Origin: Sporothrix humicola
Lineage: Eukaryota > Ascomycota > Sordariomycetes > Ophiostomatales > Ophiostomataceae
NCBI GenBank assembly: GCA_021396245.1
Contig: WNYE01000026.1
Span: 124,001-188,000, forward strand
Direction: 5' to 3'
DNA length: 64,000 bases
A program made the position numbers and the translations under genes. Shown in pieces: positions 11,100 through 22,802 of this stretch. Under the pieces are notes generated by a model, which saw only the letters and a list, made by a program, of their open reading frames with translations, had not been told where the DNA came from and ran no database searches. The first letter of the stretch is position 1, and each line of letters opens with the position of its first letter.

Positions 11100-14000
11100 T
11101 TTGATTTTTGTGAGGTGCACTCTAATAAATTTTCGAGATCAAGAGCCACTTTAGTGAGGGCGAGGAAAAGGAGAACGGGTGGTGATGGCTGCTTCAAGAC
11201 GAGTCCATGAGGGGTCCGTCCTAATATTTTGCCAGCGACCAACACGTCAGGCGTTCTGCTAAAATAAATACCGGTGGTCAGAAGCAAGAAAGGAGAGACA
11301 CAGAAAACCGTTGGTCCTTTTGAGCTTGCGAGTAATTTGAGACCTCTTGACCCCTAAATCTGGCCGATCGGTGATCGGTTGACCGTTGACGGAGCGAGGA
11401 ATGTTGAGTCTGGCTCGCACTCAACTGGAGGAGCGCTGTCCTCTCTGTTGTTCCTCTTACACCTCGTCCCCTTGTGTCCGCCGGCACATTATTTGCTGGC
11501 CAGTGCCAGGTGTTTGAGAATAAGTGAAAAGAAAAGGAAATAAAATCAGATGGAACGCGGATCGCGTACGGAGGGACGCCGTTGGCGGGAACAAAAAAAT
11601 CCGACAACGGAACTGTTAAGGCAAAGGTCCAGAGATTGTCAACGTGGAATGCTGGTTTGCCGAAGAGACCCTTTGAAAAGTGCGTCGTCTGCGGTCCTGG
11701 TGGTCCTAATGGTTGTTGATGGTCCTTGGTGACGAAAGGGAGAAAGAGACGGGTGGTTGATCGTCCTCTTTTCCACAGATAGTGTGTAAGTGGTGGAGGT
11801 TGATGTGAAGTGATGGGCGTGGAAGGTCGGCGGAGAATTAAAGGAAAAGAATTAGAGAAAAGGAAAAACGATGGCGGAATGATCTTGGTCGAACCAGCGG
11901 CAGATACCCAAGGGAAACAATTAACAGAAAACTGAAAACAAGAGGCGACAAGCAAAAGGCAAAAAGCAGAAATAGAAATGTGAACAGACAAGCGAGTGTA
12001 AAAGAAGGGAGAAGAAAAATAAGGAAATCAATGCATGAAAGATGAGATGGCCAACGAGAAGGAGGAACGAGGGCCAACAGAAAACGAGAGGCAAAAAAAG
12101 AGAATGAAAAAATAGAAAAGAGTGAGTGTGTGTCACAGAAACAAGAACGCAAGAAGGGGGAAATAAGAAAAAGAGAACGAAAAGAGAAGGAGGGGGAGCT
12201 ATTCGTAGATAATACGCTGCAGGACGGAGAAAAAAAATGCAAGAGAATTTCAAGAGAAAATAAAGAGAAATAAGTCGCTGTCAACGGCGGGTGGGACATG
12301 GGCAAGCAAATCCTGGGCACAGCATCACGTATCATATCGCGTACGTGCTCCGTGCTGACCAGCACCTGCGACGGGGGGCGATCCGGGGGGTGTGGGTAGC
12401 AAATTGGTGCTGTTGCTCGCAGAAAAAGGGAAGGTTTTGGTGAGGCCCGAGGGTCCCTAAAAGCACTAAGAGGGGGGGAGCTCTCAGGGCGAGAGGGATG
12501 TTGAAGATCGCCCTTGTCGAAAACGAGCCAAGGCCCGCGAGTCTAGGCCAACAATAGACATCAGAGGAGGGGGTGTGGGTGCATTCGTGGATATTTTGTG
12601 CATCCGACGAAGAGAGTAATCGACCGGAAGGGCAGAAATCAGAGGATACTCAGGGTAGACAGTCAAAGGCATAGGGCGGCTGTGTGTAGATCTCGAGCAA
12701 ATCAGAGAACAAGTGATAACAGCTGCCTGTCTCGAGATTGTTGACAAGTCAAGCATGGAAGAAAATAACGACTCGGGCTGGCCGCGTTACTGCAGGAAAA
12801 CGTGCGGTTCGGGCTGCATCTAGACGGCGTACTTTGTGCAGAGTGCCTTGCAGATTGGCTTCTGTGCCTGTCATCGTCGTTGGGTAGATTAAGGTCCCGG
12901 TTTTCTCGGGCAGCAGCAGCATCTTTCAATATGAAGCATGGAGCAATGAAGCTGGCTGATTTGTTCTCAGCTTTCGTTTTGATGTGGCCGGCCGCGATTC
13001 AACGCCGGCCTGCAGCCGTCATCATATCGACGCAGCTTTGTTTTTGTTGTCGATATATTATGTATTGCGTGGTCAAAAGTATTACAGAGGAATGCTCCGT
13101 AGACACTGGATAGCAGGTCGACAACACATCCTGCAAATGCAGAGGAGGAGCACACAGGCCACATCCATGAAACAGCCGAGTGGCGCCAATGACAGGTTGC
13201 GATTGGGGATCGTCGAGCACTGTCCAGCCAAAACTCGAGAAAGACGGCGTGAGAGACTTCAGAGGAGCCATTTTTGGCAGCAATGCAACTCTGAAAGGGC
13301 CAGCAAGTGTGTGGTCAGGGGGTTGTTTTTTCTCCTTGGGGGGCTCACAGAGTCGCAGGGTGCCTTTGAAGATGGAGAACTTTTTTGGAAAGAAAGGAAA
13401 AGGCAAAGGGCATTCTGATTCTGTGGAGACAGGGATGTGCCTAGGATAGGTAAAGTCAGGATAGCTCGGATGAGACGACAAGATGGGTGCTGTTTGATAG
13501 AAGGGGCCTGCACCCCCATCGAGGCCATCGAAGGAGACGATTAGCAAAAGTGCAGACCAGAAAACTCATGTTCTTTCTCTCAGAATCAAAGAGAGACACA
13601 AAAAGTGGCGGGGGTTTTGGGAGCTGGGCGAGTTTGTCAAAAGTTGGTGTGTGTGGAGCTGGGTCGGTAAGACGGACGCTGTGGACAAGGACGTGGACGA
13701 GGGATGGTGCATCTGCTGTCGAGTGTCGAGGACCTTCGAGTCAAGGTGAAAGACTGAAGATAAAAACAGAAATATCACAGCAAGTGCCCGTCGAATTTTG
13801 CGTTGCATCCGATGCACAACGCGGGCAGCAAACCACGCAATCGACACTATTTTGCACGGAAACGGGAACAGCAGCAAACCGAAGCGTGGAAGCGTGGCCA
13901 TCAACAAACAAACAAAATCCACGGGAAGACGGACGAGAGACGACGTGGTATCGCGGCCGGCCGAGAGTGGCGTGCTGCTCTGCCCTATCCCTCTCCCAGT

Positions 14001-17000
14001 GCAACTTTCTCCAGGAGAGAATGCACCTGCGCCATTTGTTTCGTGTCTGTCGTGTCTGCTTGTCGTGTTTGTGTATTTTGTGAAATAAAACCAGTATTCA
14101 CACTCGTGTTCTGCTCAATCTATTTCTGCCTCGCATGCATATTCTGAAGGATAAGGAGGCGCTGAAGTGGAAGGCGTTCCGTGGGATGGCTGTCCCTGTT
14201 TAGGCTTGTCTTGTCTTGGGGGTCAAGCTTCCAAGGCTAGAGAGCTTCACGTCTCCTCAACGCTTCCAAAGGAGTCCAAAGACCCCAATTCCAAGCAGCG
14301 AACGGACTCTCGAAATCCATTTGTGTCCGAATGTCGTATGGCATTGCTGGGAAACACGACACTAGGACGATGGGGCGTTGCAACTCCTCAGTATTGGGAG
14401 ACTCGGGGCTTCGGCGAGGTCAGACAGAGGATGGAGGACGTGCGAGCGATGAAGCGGGGGGCTTTTCTTCGTCCGTTTGCTTCTTTTTGTGTTTTGTATC
14501 TGTGTTTGTGACTTTGGGGGCTTGTTTTCAATGTTTACAATTTTGGGGGCCGTTTTTGTTTGAAGCTGCCCTTGTGCAACAAAAGTTACAACAAAAGGGC
14601 AGGCACAAGACCGGAAGCTCCTGCCCTCCAAAGCGCCACGAGAGCACAAACAAACAAAAGATGAAGGTGAGGAGTCGATCTCGCACTAGGCAAGAGCAAG
14701 AAAGGAAAAGGTCGAGTTACATGGATGCGCCTTCTCCTTTTGTGCACCTGCAGCAACGTCATGTACGGCGCAAATGAAGGGGAAGGCTAAGCAGGCAAAA
14801 AAGAGAGTAGTGCGTTCTTACTCAAAATGGCATCCCCACGGTGAGCATGGCCTCTGTATCTGACCCAAATACCCAAAATCGCATGAAGTCAGGAAGGCGC
14901 GAGCAAGGTGAACGATTGCCGTTTGCAGGGCAGTTCGTTGCAGGAAGGAACGAACCAACATGGTCCTCCTTGCTTTCCTTCCTTGCATCTTCCTCAATGC
15001 TTCTTTCCTTGTTTGCTCAGTTGGTCGTTTGCTCTTTCCGTGCTTGCATAGAACATAAGAAAGCTCGGGGCAGCAAGCAGTCGGACACGACATGCGGGAG
15101 AAGAGGAAAAAGAGCTGGTGCGACAGGGTGGGGATCTGGCAGTGTTCTTTCTCCTTCTCAGGTCTTTCTCATATTCGATTCTCACGTAAAAATACATCAC
15201 TCACTGTCAAACGCAGGAGAATAGGAAAAATACCCATGCCTCGACAAAATGCTGTTATTACGGGAAGCGGATGCTACCTCGCATGGCCAAAAGGACAAGG
15301 AAAGCACGCGAAAGAGGAGCCCCCCGGTGCCCTCCTTGCCCTCCTTCCTTACCTTCCCCTGGCTCCTTCCTTGTCTCCTCGCAGGATTTGCTGGAAAGGG
15401 AAAGGAGAGGCAAAAGAAGGCGCAAAAAAAGAAAGAACGACATGGTCACGATCGAGAAAGAATGCGCAAAAAGTGGTGCAGAGTAGGAGCGACCACGTAC
15501 TCGTATTGCGACGGAAGGTAACAAGGAGCGATGTCTCCGGATGAAGGACCGCAAACATTTGCAAGTAATACAGGAAGGTGCATCTAGTGTGCGATGTACG
15601 ACGTACGTACGCCGTCTGCTCTTGCCTTCAATAACTGCATTGCTATTATCGCGAGCAAGTTTGTCTTGGCGAATAGGAGAAAATCGCCATCCCATCGCAG
15701 CCACACAAATATGCATTGGTAGGCACACAAATGCACAAAAATGCACACAAATGCACACAAATGCACACTTGATGCACCACGACTCGCCCCTGGCGGCAAA
15801 TGCATCTTCTCATCCTATCGTCCCATCCTCGAGTCGCCCAGTCGTCCTATGGTCCTATCGCTCGCTTCTGGTCACCTGCTCTGCCGTCCATGCCGCCTCG
15901 CCGTTCTTTGCCAGTCGCCAGTCGCCCGAAAGTCCTTTATTCCTCATCCTTGATTATGCCGCCCACGGGCGAGTCGATCGTGGTCCAAGAGCATCATCGG
16001 ATGGCCGGTCCATGGTGAGTGCATGGGCGCGAGGAGCATCGTTATCCACGGTCCTGTGGCTTTGACACGCCGGTCGTTATTTTCCACATTTGCCTCGTTT
16101 TCTCTATTCCTGTTTTCCTCTTTTGCCTTTTGCCTTTTTCTGCACTGTCGTCAATACCTCGTGGGTTTCCCTATTAGGTGCAGCGCACTAACACTGATTG
16201 CGGCGGCTGTATCCTTTTTCGATGAGCTCCTACAGTGCCTGCAGCGGCGGGTATTGAAAGAGGAAAGGTTGGACTCTGTTCCCCTCTTCTCTCTCATGCA
16301 AGTTGAAATTACAAGAAACTCGATAGGCGAGGGCCAAAGCAGACAAAGAGACCAAAGCAACATCACGAGAAGGTATCTTATTGTGTACTGTTGCTGAATA
16401 GCTGGTACACAGTAAGTGTATCAAGATAGGCTTCAAGAAACAAAGACGGGCGGCCTCTTGCTTGATGAGGTCGGCGATATCCACTGTCGACAATTCAAGG
16501 TCTAGCCCCCACACTGTCGAAGCAGACGTTGAGACTCTCAGACTCTCAGACCCAAAAAGTCGAAACCAGAAACTCAAAACCAAAAGCCCGGGTACGCCAA
16601 AATCTGTTTGATCGACCCTGGATCTTTTTGGAGGGTGCATCGCATCCTCGCATCCTCGCATCATCCTCTCGCGGGCATTCCCTGTTTCCAGCTTCCAGTT
16701 TCCATGTCCCAGCTCCCGCTGGGCTGGTAAGGTAACCTGGGACAAGGCGAGAAAAAGGCACTCGAGAGCACAGGCTTTTGAGACGGCGCAGCAGGCGTCG
16801 TATATGTGTCGCACAATATATGGCCAAAGCGTCTTGAAGAGTCTTTTAGACAGTTAAGTGTAAGAGAAAAGGGACGACATGGCCAACACGAACAAACACA
16901 AAACATGGCAATAAGAACAGAGTGTCGAGGATATGGCCAGAATACGAAACCCCCAGACAGGACAATGACTATTCTGACAATGTCAACAAGTCAACACAAG

Positions 17001-19578
17001 TCAACACGTCAAGTATACGCGATCTCTCCGATGCAAGGTGCACAGAATATATTGGCAGCTTTATGTCGACGCGACCGATGCATCATATAAACGAGTTTGC
17101 TGCAAGGGACAGGGGAACCTTTTGAGAAATCGACAACAAACAAGAAAACAACAATATACGACGTACAGGTAGGCGTTTGCAGTTTTGATTTGTTCTGTCG
17201 CGTTGTTTGTGAATTCGGCTCTTTGCAGATTTTTCTTTCTTTTTCTTGTCCTTTCTTTCTACCCCAGGACGAATGGCATCAACAGGCTCATCGCGCATGG
17301 CCGAAGTCTGCTGCAAGTCATTGATAGCATCATGCAAAGAACATCCTATCCTGGTTTTCGAGCCCTCAAGCATGGCCAACAGGCTAACGGCCATGCATTT
17401 TGCATTACACGCGAGGATCATCGTCTTTTCTTTTGCCCTTCCTTTTTTCCCTTTTGTTTCTTTTGCTCATTCTTTGTATGTTCCTTCTTGTTTTCTTTTT
17501 CATGCAAAGCCAACGGCTGCCCACCGCTCATCCTTTCTTTTCTTGTGCTTCTTCTTTCCTCATCTTTTCTTTGCATTCTTCAACGATTCCTTCCACCCCT
17601 CACTCATACCTTCCTGCATTGCACTACCCGTGCAAGGCCTTTGACTGGTCGAGATGATCTGTCGTGCCCTGGCAGAAGAGTTGAAAAGTTGATATAGGAC
17701 AGGCAAAGAGGGGTTGCAGGGCGCGTCTATTCCCTGTCCAGGCCAATAACACCAGAGAAGAGACGGCACTTGCAGACAAGGTGCATCAAGAGGCGAAAGG
17801 CAGGCAGGAAAAAGACAAAAGACACAGGACAAAAAAGACTGAAGGAAGGCCGGCAGTTTCGCACAGATGGGCGAATTGGAGAGCTCGAGGCAGAGCTTTC
17901 TCGCTGCTTCAAGGAAGTCTTGTCAAGGGAATGGTGGCTCGTCGGATGAGAACAGAAAAAGGAAGTGAGCTGCAAGCAGAGTTACAATGCAGAATCAAGG
18001 AAGCCAAAAGACAAAGTCACTGGCGAGAAAAGAAGAGGAAAAACGAAACTTGACACGAGCAGACTGGAGATGATGAGCGCAATGGGTTTCGCAAGCGTTT
18101 CTTCCTACGCGAGATGATCGCTGACGAGTGATTGTTGCTTCTTTCAGTGAGGAGCATCGTCAGTTGTCATAAAATCAGCCACGTTTGAATTTGAGGCAAT
18201 CTGACCCTTTGTCTGTTGGCCGATACGGCATTTCGTATATTTTCTTTTTCTTTTCTTTTTCTCAACGGCTTTCATCAGTTGTCTTACTTTCTGTTATTTT
18301 TGGGTCTATCAACATGTCGCCCGTTTTTATTTGAGTCTTTCCTTCTTTCTTACTTTCTTTTTTCTTCTTATTTTGCTGCTCTCTCCAAACCTGAAACAAA
18401 GGTCAAGAAAAGCAGCACGCGAGTGCAAAGGTGCATTGCAACGCTGACCCCATCTGAATGCAGGAAGAAGCTCCACCGTGGGGACGCCTCACCAGCACAG
18501 CACTCAACCACCAAAACAATAGACCAAGTCCACCGCCGTCAGAAACATCAGAAGAGACGAGAAAGCGAGCAAGTTGCATCGTGTCGCTTTCTTTCCGTTT
18601 GCAGACTGGTCATCGGTGAGGGTAGTGGGTGAGAACGAGGATGAAAACAGAAAACAGTGAGAACTCCTCTCCAAATCACCCCCTAGACAGTGCTCCATCT
18701 CCCATGCTGCATTGGCCCATGCAGACCATGTCTAGTCAGGGACCACGTCCATCGACCCATGTCTGTCTCCAGTCCAGTCTCCAGTCTCCACGAGAAGCTC
18801 CACGAGCTCGTCTCCATTGAGCCCCTTTCTTTCGTTCTTTCCTTCTTCGGTTGTTCTGTTCCTCTCACCGTCGAGCTCTCCGTCCCAAGGCCAGACGGGG
18901 ATGGTGAGAATCCAGGGAGCGCCAAATTCATGAAATGCTCCCTCTCACGCATAAAAACCCGTTGCCAAAACATTCGTCATTCATACGATGTATTCATCTG
19001 ATTTTTTGTAAGAAATCAAGGGGCATGACAAGCCACAACAGACCCAGAACCCAAAATTCGGAACCCAGAACCCAGCCGAGGACGGTTTTGAAGGGAAGGA
19101 AGACTGTAATTCTGGAAATGGACTCGGAAACGAGAAACGAACTCCGGCGGGTCTGCCGACCTGGACAAAAAGCCTTGGACAAAAAGGGGAAAAGACCGAG
19201 TGCAAAACGCAGAACACAAAACAGGCGCAGTCAACGGTGACAAAGAAGTCCACACGTTTATGGCATTATGGAGCACGTTGAAAAGGGGGATTTGGGACGA
19301 TCATCGCCCACGTCACCCTCATCCTCACACTCGTCCTCGGCCGATTCAAATTTGGGCAAAATAGAATACTGTTAGTGAGAAAGCCGCTCACTGATAGCTC
19401 ACTGTCAGGATGCAGCCTGTGGTCGTAGTGCATTTCTCCGTTGCAGGAAGAACGGAGAAGAAAAGGAGCAGGAGCGGCGGGCCGGCCAGTCTGCACAGAG
19501 ACGCATGTCGTTATCCGTGCCGGCCGTTGATCGTGCGTGACGTCTTTAACTGCGCGGAGTAGTTCATCCCGAGTTGAA
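11100..19578. other. 8.5 kb without a recognisable protein gene
   Basis: Between the start of the 7788 gene and the end of HCS1 no open frame shows family features or a plausible multi-exon continuation. The + strand is purine-rich at about 11520-12250, consistent with a long minus-strand leader for the 7788 gene. From about 14.5 to 18.9 kb the + strand is instead pyrimidine-rich in blocks: about 14960-15040, 15335-15380, 16080-16145, 17220-17610, 18236-18380 and 18825-18870. A 10-bp minisatellite lies at 15724-15770. No tRNA B-box was found. The contents may be long leaders or non-coding transcripts; see findings. Confidence 0.55.
15724..15770. repeat. 10-bp minisatellite, unit ATGCACACAA
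   Basis: Just under five consecutive 10-base units based on ATGCACACAA. One unit has CACAAAA and the last decays to CACACTT. Related words (CCACACAAATATGCA upstream, GATGCACC downstream) suggest degenerate flanking copies. It is non-coding. Confidence 0.9.
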
Positions 19579-21977
19579 TCACTCCTCGGCGACGACGGCA
19601 GAGGCATCGGGATATCTGAGGTCGGCATTCTCCTCCAAAAAGTCCATCCAGTTCTTGAGGAAAGCGCTGCCTCTGAGGGGAGGTTAGTAGTGCAATAAGA
19701 GTGTTAGAGGAAATAGAGGGAAGCACACAAACCTCTTGACGGTCTCCGAGTCGCCGATGACGGTCAGTGATCGTTTGGGTCTTGTCATAGCCACTACATG
19801 TGTTAGAAGGATATCTTGTAACCGGATATAGATGAAGAAAAGAACCCACCATTCAACCGCCGTTTCTCTGCCAGAAAACCGACGTCGCCGTCCGAGTTGC
19901 TCCGGACCAGACTGACAATGACGGCCTCCTTTTCTCGTCCCTGGAAGCCGTCAACACTGCCGAGCTCAATGCCGGGAAACTCCTGTTTGAGCGGGCCCGA
20001 CAGCAGCGCAAGCTGGGCATTGTACGGCGTCACGACGGCAATATCCGACGGCCGTAGTCCGCCTTCACGGACCAAAGTGCGGACATGCTGTCTCACCAGC
20101 AAAGCCTCCATGGCATTGCACTTGCTGTCGCCAAATAGGCGGGCTTTGGCCGATTTTGCGTCGCTGTCGTCTTTTCCACCAGAAGACGTCGAGGCCTCCT
20201 CTTCGGTCGTCTCTGGAAACTCGCCGCCTTGCGTGTCAATAAAGACGAGCGGCTCGCGGGTCTCGTCGATATCGTTGACCGTCGACGCAGCCGTCCCTGT
20301 CTCAGCGTCGGCATTGTATTTCAAGTCTTTTAAGAGCCGTGCAGCCACACTCTCGGCCGCCACCAGTTTGCCCTCGTACAGCGTGTCCGACGGGAAGCGC
20401 ATGATGCGTTCGTGCATGCGGTACTGCGTCGTCAGCATGCGCTTGATGGCGTTGCCGTGCAGGTCGAGGAGACGATCGAAAAGTGTGTACTCGAGCGTCA
20501 CCGAACTCTTGTCCTTCTTTGCCGTCTTCTCTTTCGTCTCGAGTGAAAGCTTGTCAACTGGCAGATCGTCCGCCTTGTCTTCGTCCTCGCCCTTGCCATT
20601 GCCCCTGGCTTTCTTCTCTTTGGTGGCCTTCGCCTTCTTTACTGCCTTTGCGTCTGCCTTTGTAGCTTTCACAGTCGGCGGCAGCTGCAGGTGGTCGCCC
20701 GCCAGCACGACCTTCTTGGCCGACAGCAGCGGCACCCAGCACTGCGCCTCCAGCGCCTGGCTCGCCTCGTCAATCACGACGACATCAAACACGGGCGGCG
20801 GCCCGTCCACCGACGACGACACACGCAGCTGCGACCCGCCCGCGCCGTGCAGCGTCGCCAGCACGACTTTGCTGCCCCCGATCAGTTCGCGCGTGCACCG
20901 CCGCTCGCGCTCGCGGTATTCTTTGCGCAGGTCGCGGAGCTCGCCATAGATGGCCCGCCGTGCCGTCTTGTTGGCCGGTCCGCCCTTTTGCTTGGGCTTC
21001 TTGAGGTCGGCCTGGCGGGCGTCCATGTCGGCGCGGACATCGCGGACGATCGCGCCGGCGGCCGACGTCTGCGTCAAGACATCGAGCGCATGGCCGAGGA
21101 CGGACGGCAGCAGACGGGCCGGGTGACCGAGCCGGACCATGGGCACAGAATGCGGTGCGAGTCGCTCCACCAGGTTGTCGACAGCAATGTTGGACGGGCC
21201 ACAGACCAGCACCCGCAGATCGCGGCGGACAAACTGCAGGATGAGCTCGACGAGCGTGTGCGTCTTGCCCGTTCCCGGTGGGCCGTGGATCAGGGCCACT
21301 TCGGGTGCTGCCAGCGCAAAACGCACGGCATCCTTTTGCGAGTCGTTGAGCGTCGGGTCGACCCATTCGACATCGACGTCGGCCGTTTTCGCGAGTCCTG
21401 GCGACGACAGCCCGAACAGAACCCGCATCAGCGACGTATAATTCGACTCGGGCATGCCCTGGATCGCCCGCATCGTCGTCGCCATGCGCTTGTGCGTCAC
21501 CTCGTCCGCCAGCTTGAGCAGCCAGACCCGCCCGGACTGCAGCAGCGCGTCCACGTTCTCGTCGTTTTCCGTCTTGTCGTCGTCCACCGCCACGTCGATC
21601 GCCATCCGCCGCACGCGCGTCACCACGCCGTGCACGCCGCGCTTCTCGAGGTCGCGCATCTCGCGCTTTTTTGCAGAACCGCCCGGCTGCTCGGCCACCA
21701 GCACAACATCGCCCGTCCGCAGGCCGTGTTCGGGAAGCTCGTCGCTCGCCGCCGTGGCCGCGTCCCCTTCTAGCGTGAGTACAGTCCGGCCGCCCATGCC
21801 CGTGCGCCGACCGCCGACAACCAGGTTGACGAGGGCAACGCCCGCTCGCTGTAGCGCTGCCGGCGTGTGCCCGCCCACTGTCTCGGCCGTCTGGGCGATT
21901 TCCGACTGCAGCTCGGCCGCCAGCAGCTCAAGCTGCGTCGCCGCAAACGCCGGCACGTCCACAGGCGAAGGGGACAT
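19579..21977 (-). CDS. HCS1: HCS1/SMBP2-type superfamily 1B DNA helicase (pol alpha-associated helicase A)
   Basis: Three exons, 21977-19850, 19793-19733 and 19672-19579, give 760 residues. Donors are GTGGGT and GTTTGT; acceptors are TGTAG and CTCAG, with CTAAC branch words. Motifs in order: Walker A GPPGTGKT (232-239), SNIAVDN, Walker B with DEAS (403-406), GDHLQLPP, YRMHERIM, VDGFQGREKE, then RRLNVAMTRPK completed across the first intron. That last join confirms the splice, since the unspliced frame ends instead in a non-conserved tail. The N-terminus has the SMBP-2-like beta-barrel region typical of IGHMBP2/Hcs1. Yeast Hcs1 is a 683-aa 5'-3' helicase associated with DNA polymerase alpha. 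A Lys/Glu-rich insertion at about 440-490 between motifs II and III may be disordered. No R3H or AN1 domain follows, as in Hcs1. Confidence 0.93.
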
Positions 21978-22802
21978 TTCAAACGAGAGACAGAAAATAA
22001 ATGAGTGAAATCAGATGGATTTAAATATTTGATAAGAGTCCGCCGAAGGAGGATGTTGGAGTTGTGTTTGGTTTGCTGTGACCTTGGTGGGATGAGTCCC
22101 GCTAGAGTGACGTTGAGACGTTGACGGGCGACGATTTCATTGGCTGGAGCTTGGGAGCTTGCTTGTAATCGTACATTGTTGTCAGCATTGAATTACACCA
22201 AAATGGCTTCATCCAGAGACTGCTTATTACTACGAGGTTACACGAGATGACAATAGCAAAGGAGATACGACGGTAAATAAAATAATTGTAATTTCTTGAT
22301 ATCTGTGGTATTTGGCTCGCGGGGCGCTCGCTACCTTTTTGCAAACAAAAAAATAAATGGACATAAGACTGGGTTTCTTAAAGATTTTGTGAGGTAAAAG
22401 AGAAAAGAGGGGGAAAAGAAACAAAAGAAACGAAACTGCAAAAAGCAAGAAACAAGAGATGAAAAAAGTATGAGAAGAAAGAGATAAGGTGGTACAGTCA
22501 AGTGAGACTCAAAAACGTAAAAATCTGGTGAAAAGAGAAAGACGAAGGACGAAAAGAAAGAAGACCGCAAAAGCAGGCCGCAATAAAACAAAAGGACTTT
22601 TCGTCCCAGTCTTTTTAATCCTCCTTCTTCGACAGGCCCTCATGAACAATCATCTTTCCTCCGCGTAAAGGGCCGTCCTTAATATACATTTTGTTTTCAG
22701 TAACACCGGGGTTGTCGGTAAAACCCAACAGGCACGGACGGTCTCGCCACCACCCGTGCCCAGCAGTGTCAACTCGGGAGATTGTCGGCGTGGAGTGCAC
22801 AT
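21978..22802. other. Intergenic: HCS1 promoter/leader and 3' flank of the 22803 gene
   Basis: The + strand is purine-rich at about 22380-22600 (C/T-rich on the minus strand), matching leader sequence of HCS1 or the 3' UTR of the upstream minus-strand gene. No coding frame is supported. Confidence 0.5.

Noticed and set aside
11278..11991. 237-residue minus-strand open frame
   Set aside because: It lies in the purine-rich plus-strand region; the Phe/Ser/Leu composition comes from the pyrimidine-rich minus strand, and no motif was recognised.
18216..18632. 138-residue plus-strand frame with a hydrophobic N-terminus
   Set aside because: The hydrophobic part is the translation of a T/C tract; the rest shows no family feature. 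It may lie in a non-coding transcript.
20691..21773. 360-residue plus-strand frame opposite HCS1
   Set aside because: It is antisense to conserved helicase motifs; the high Arg/His/Gly content is typical of a mirror frame of GC-rich coding DNA.
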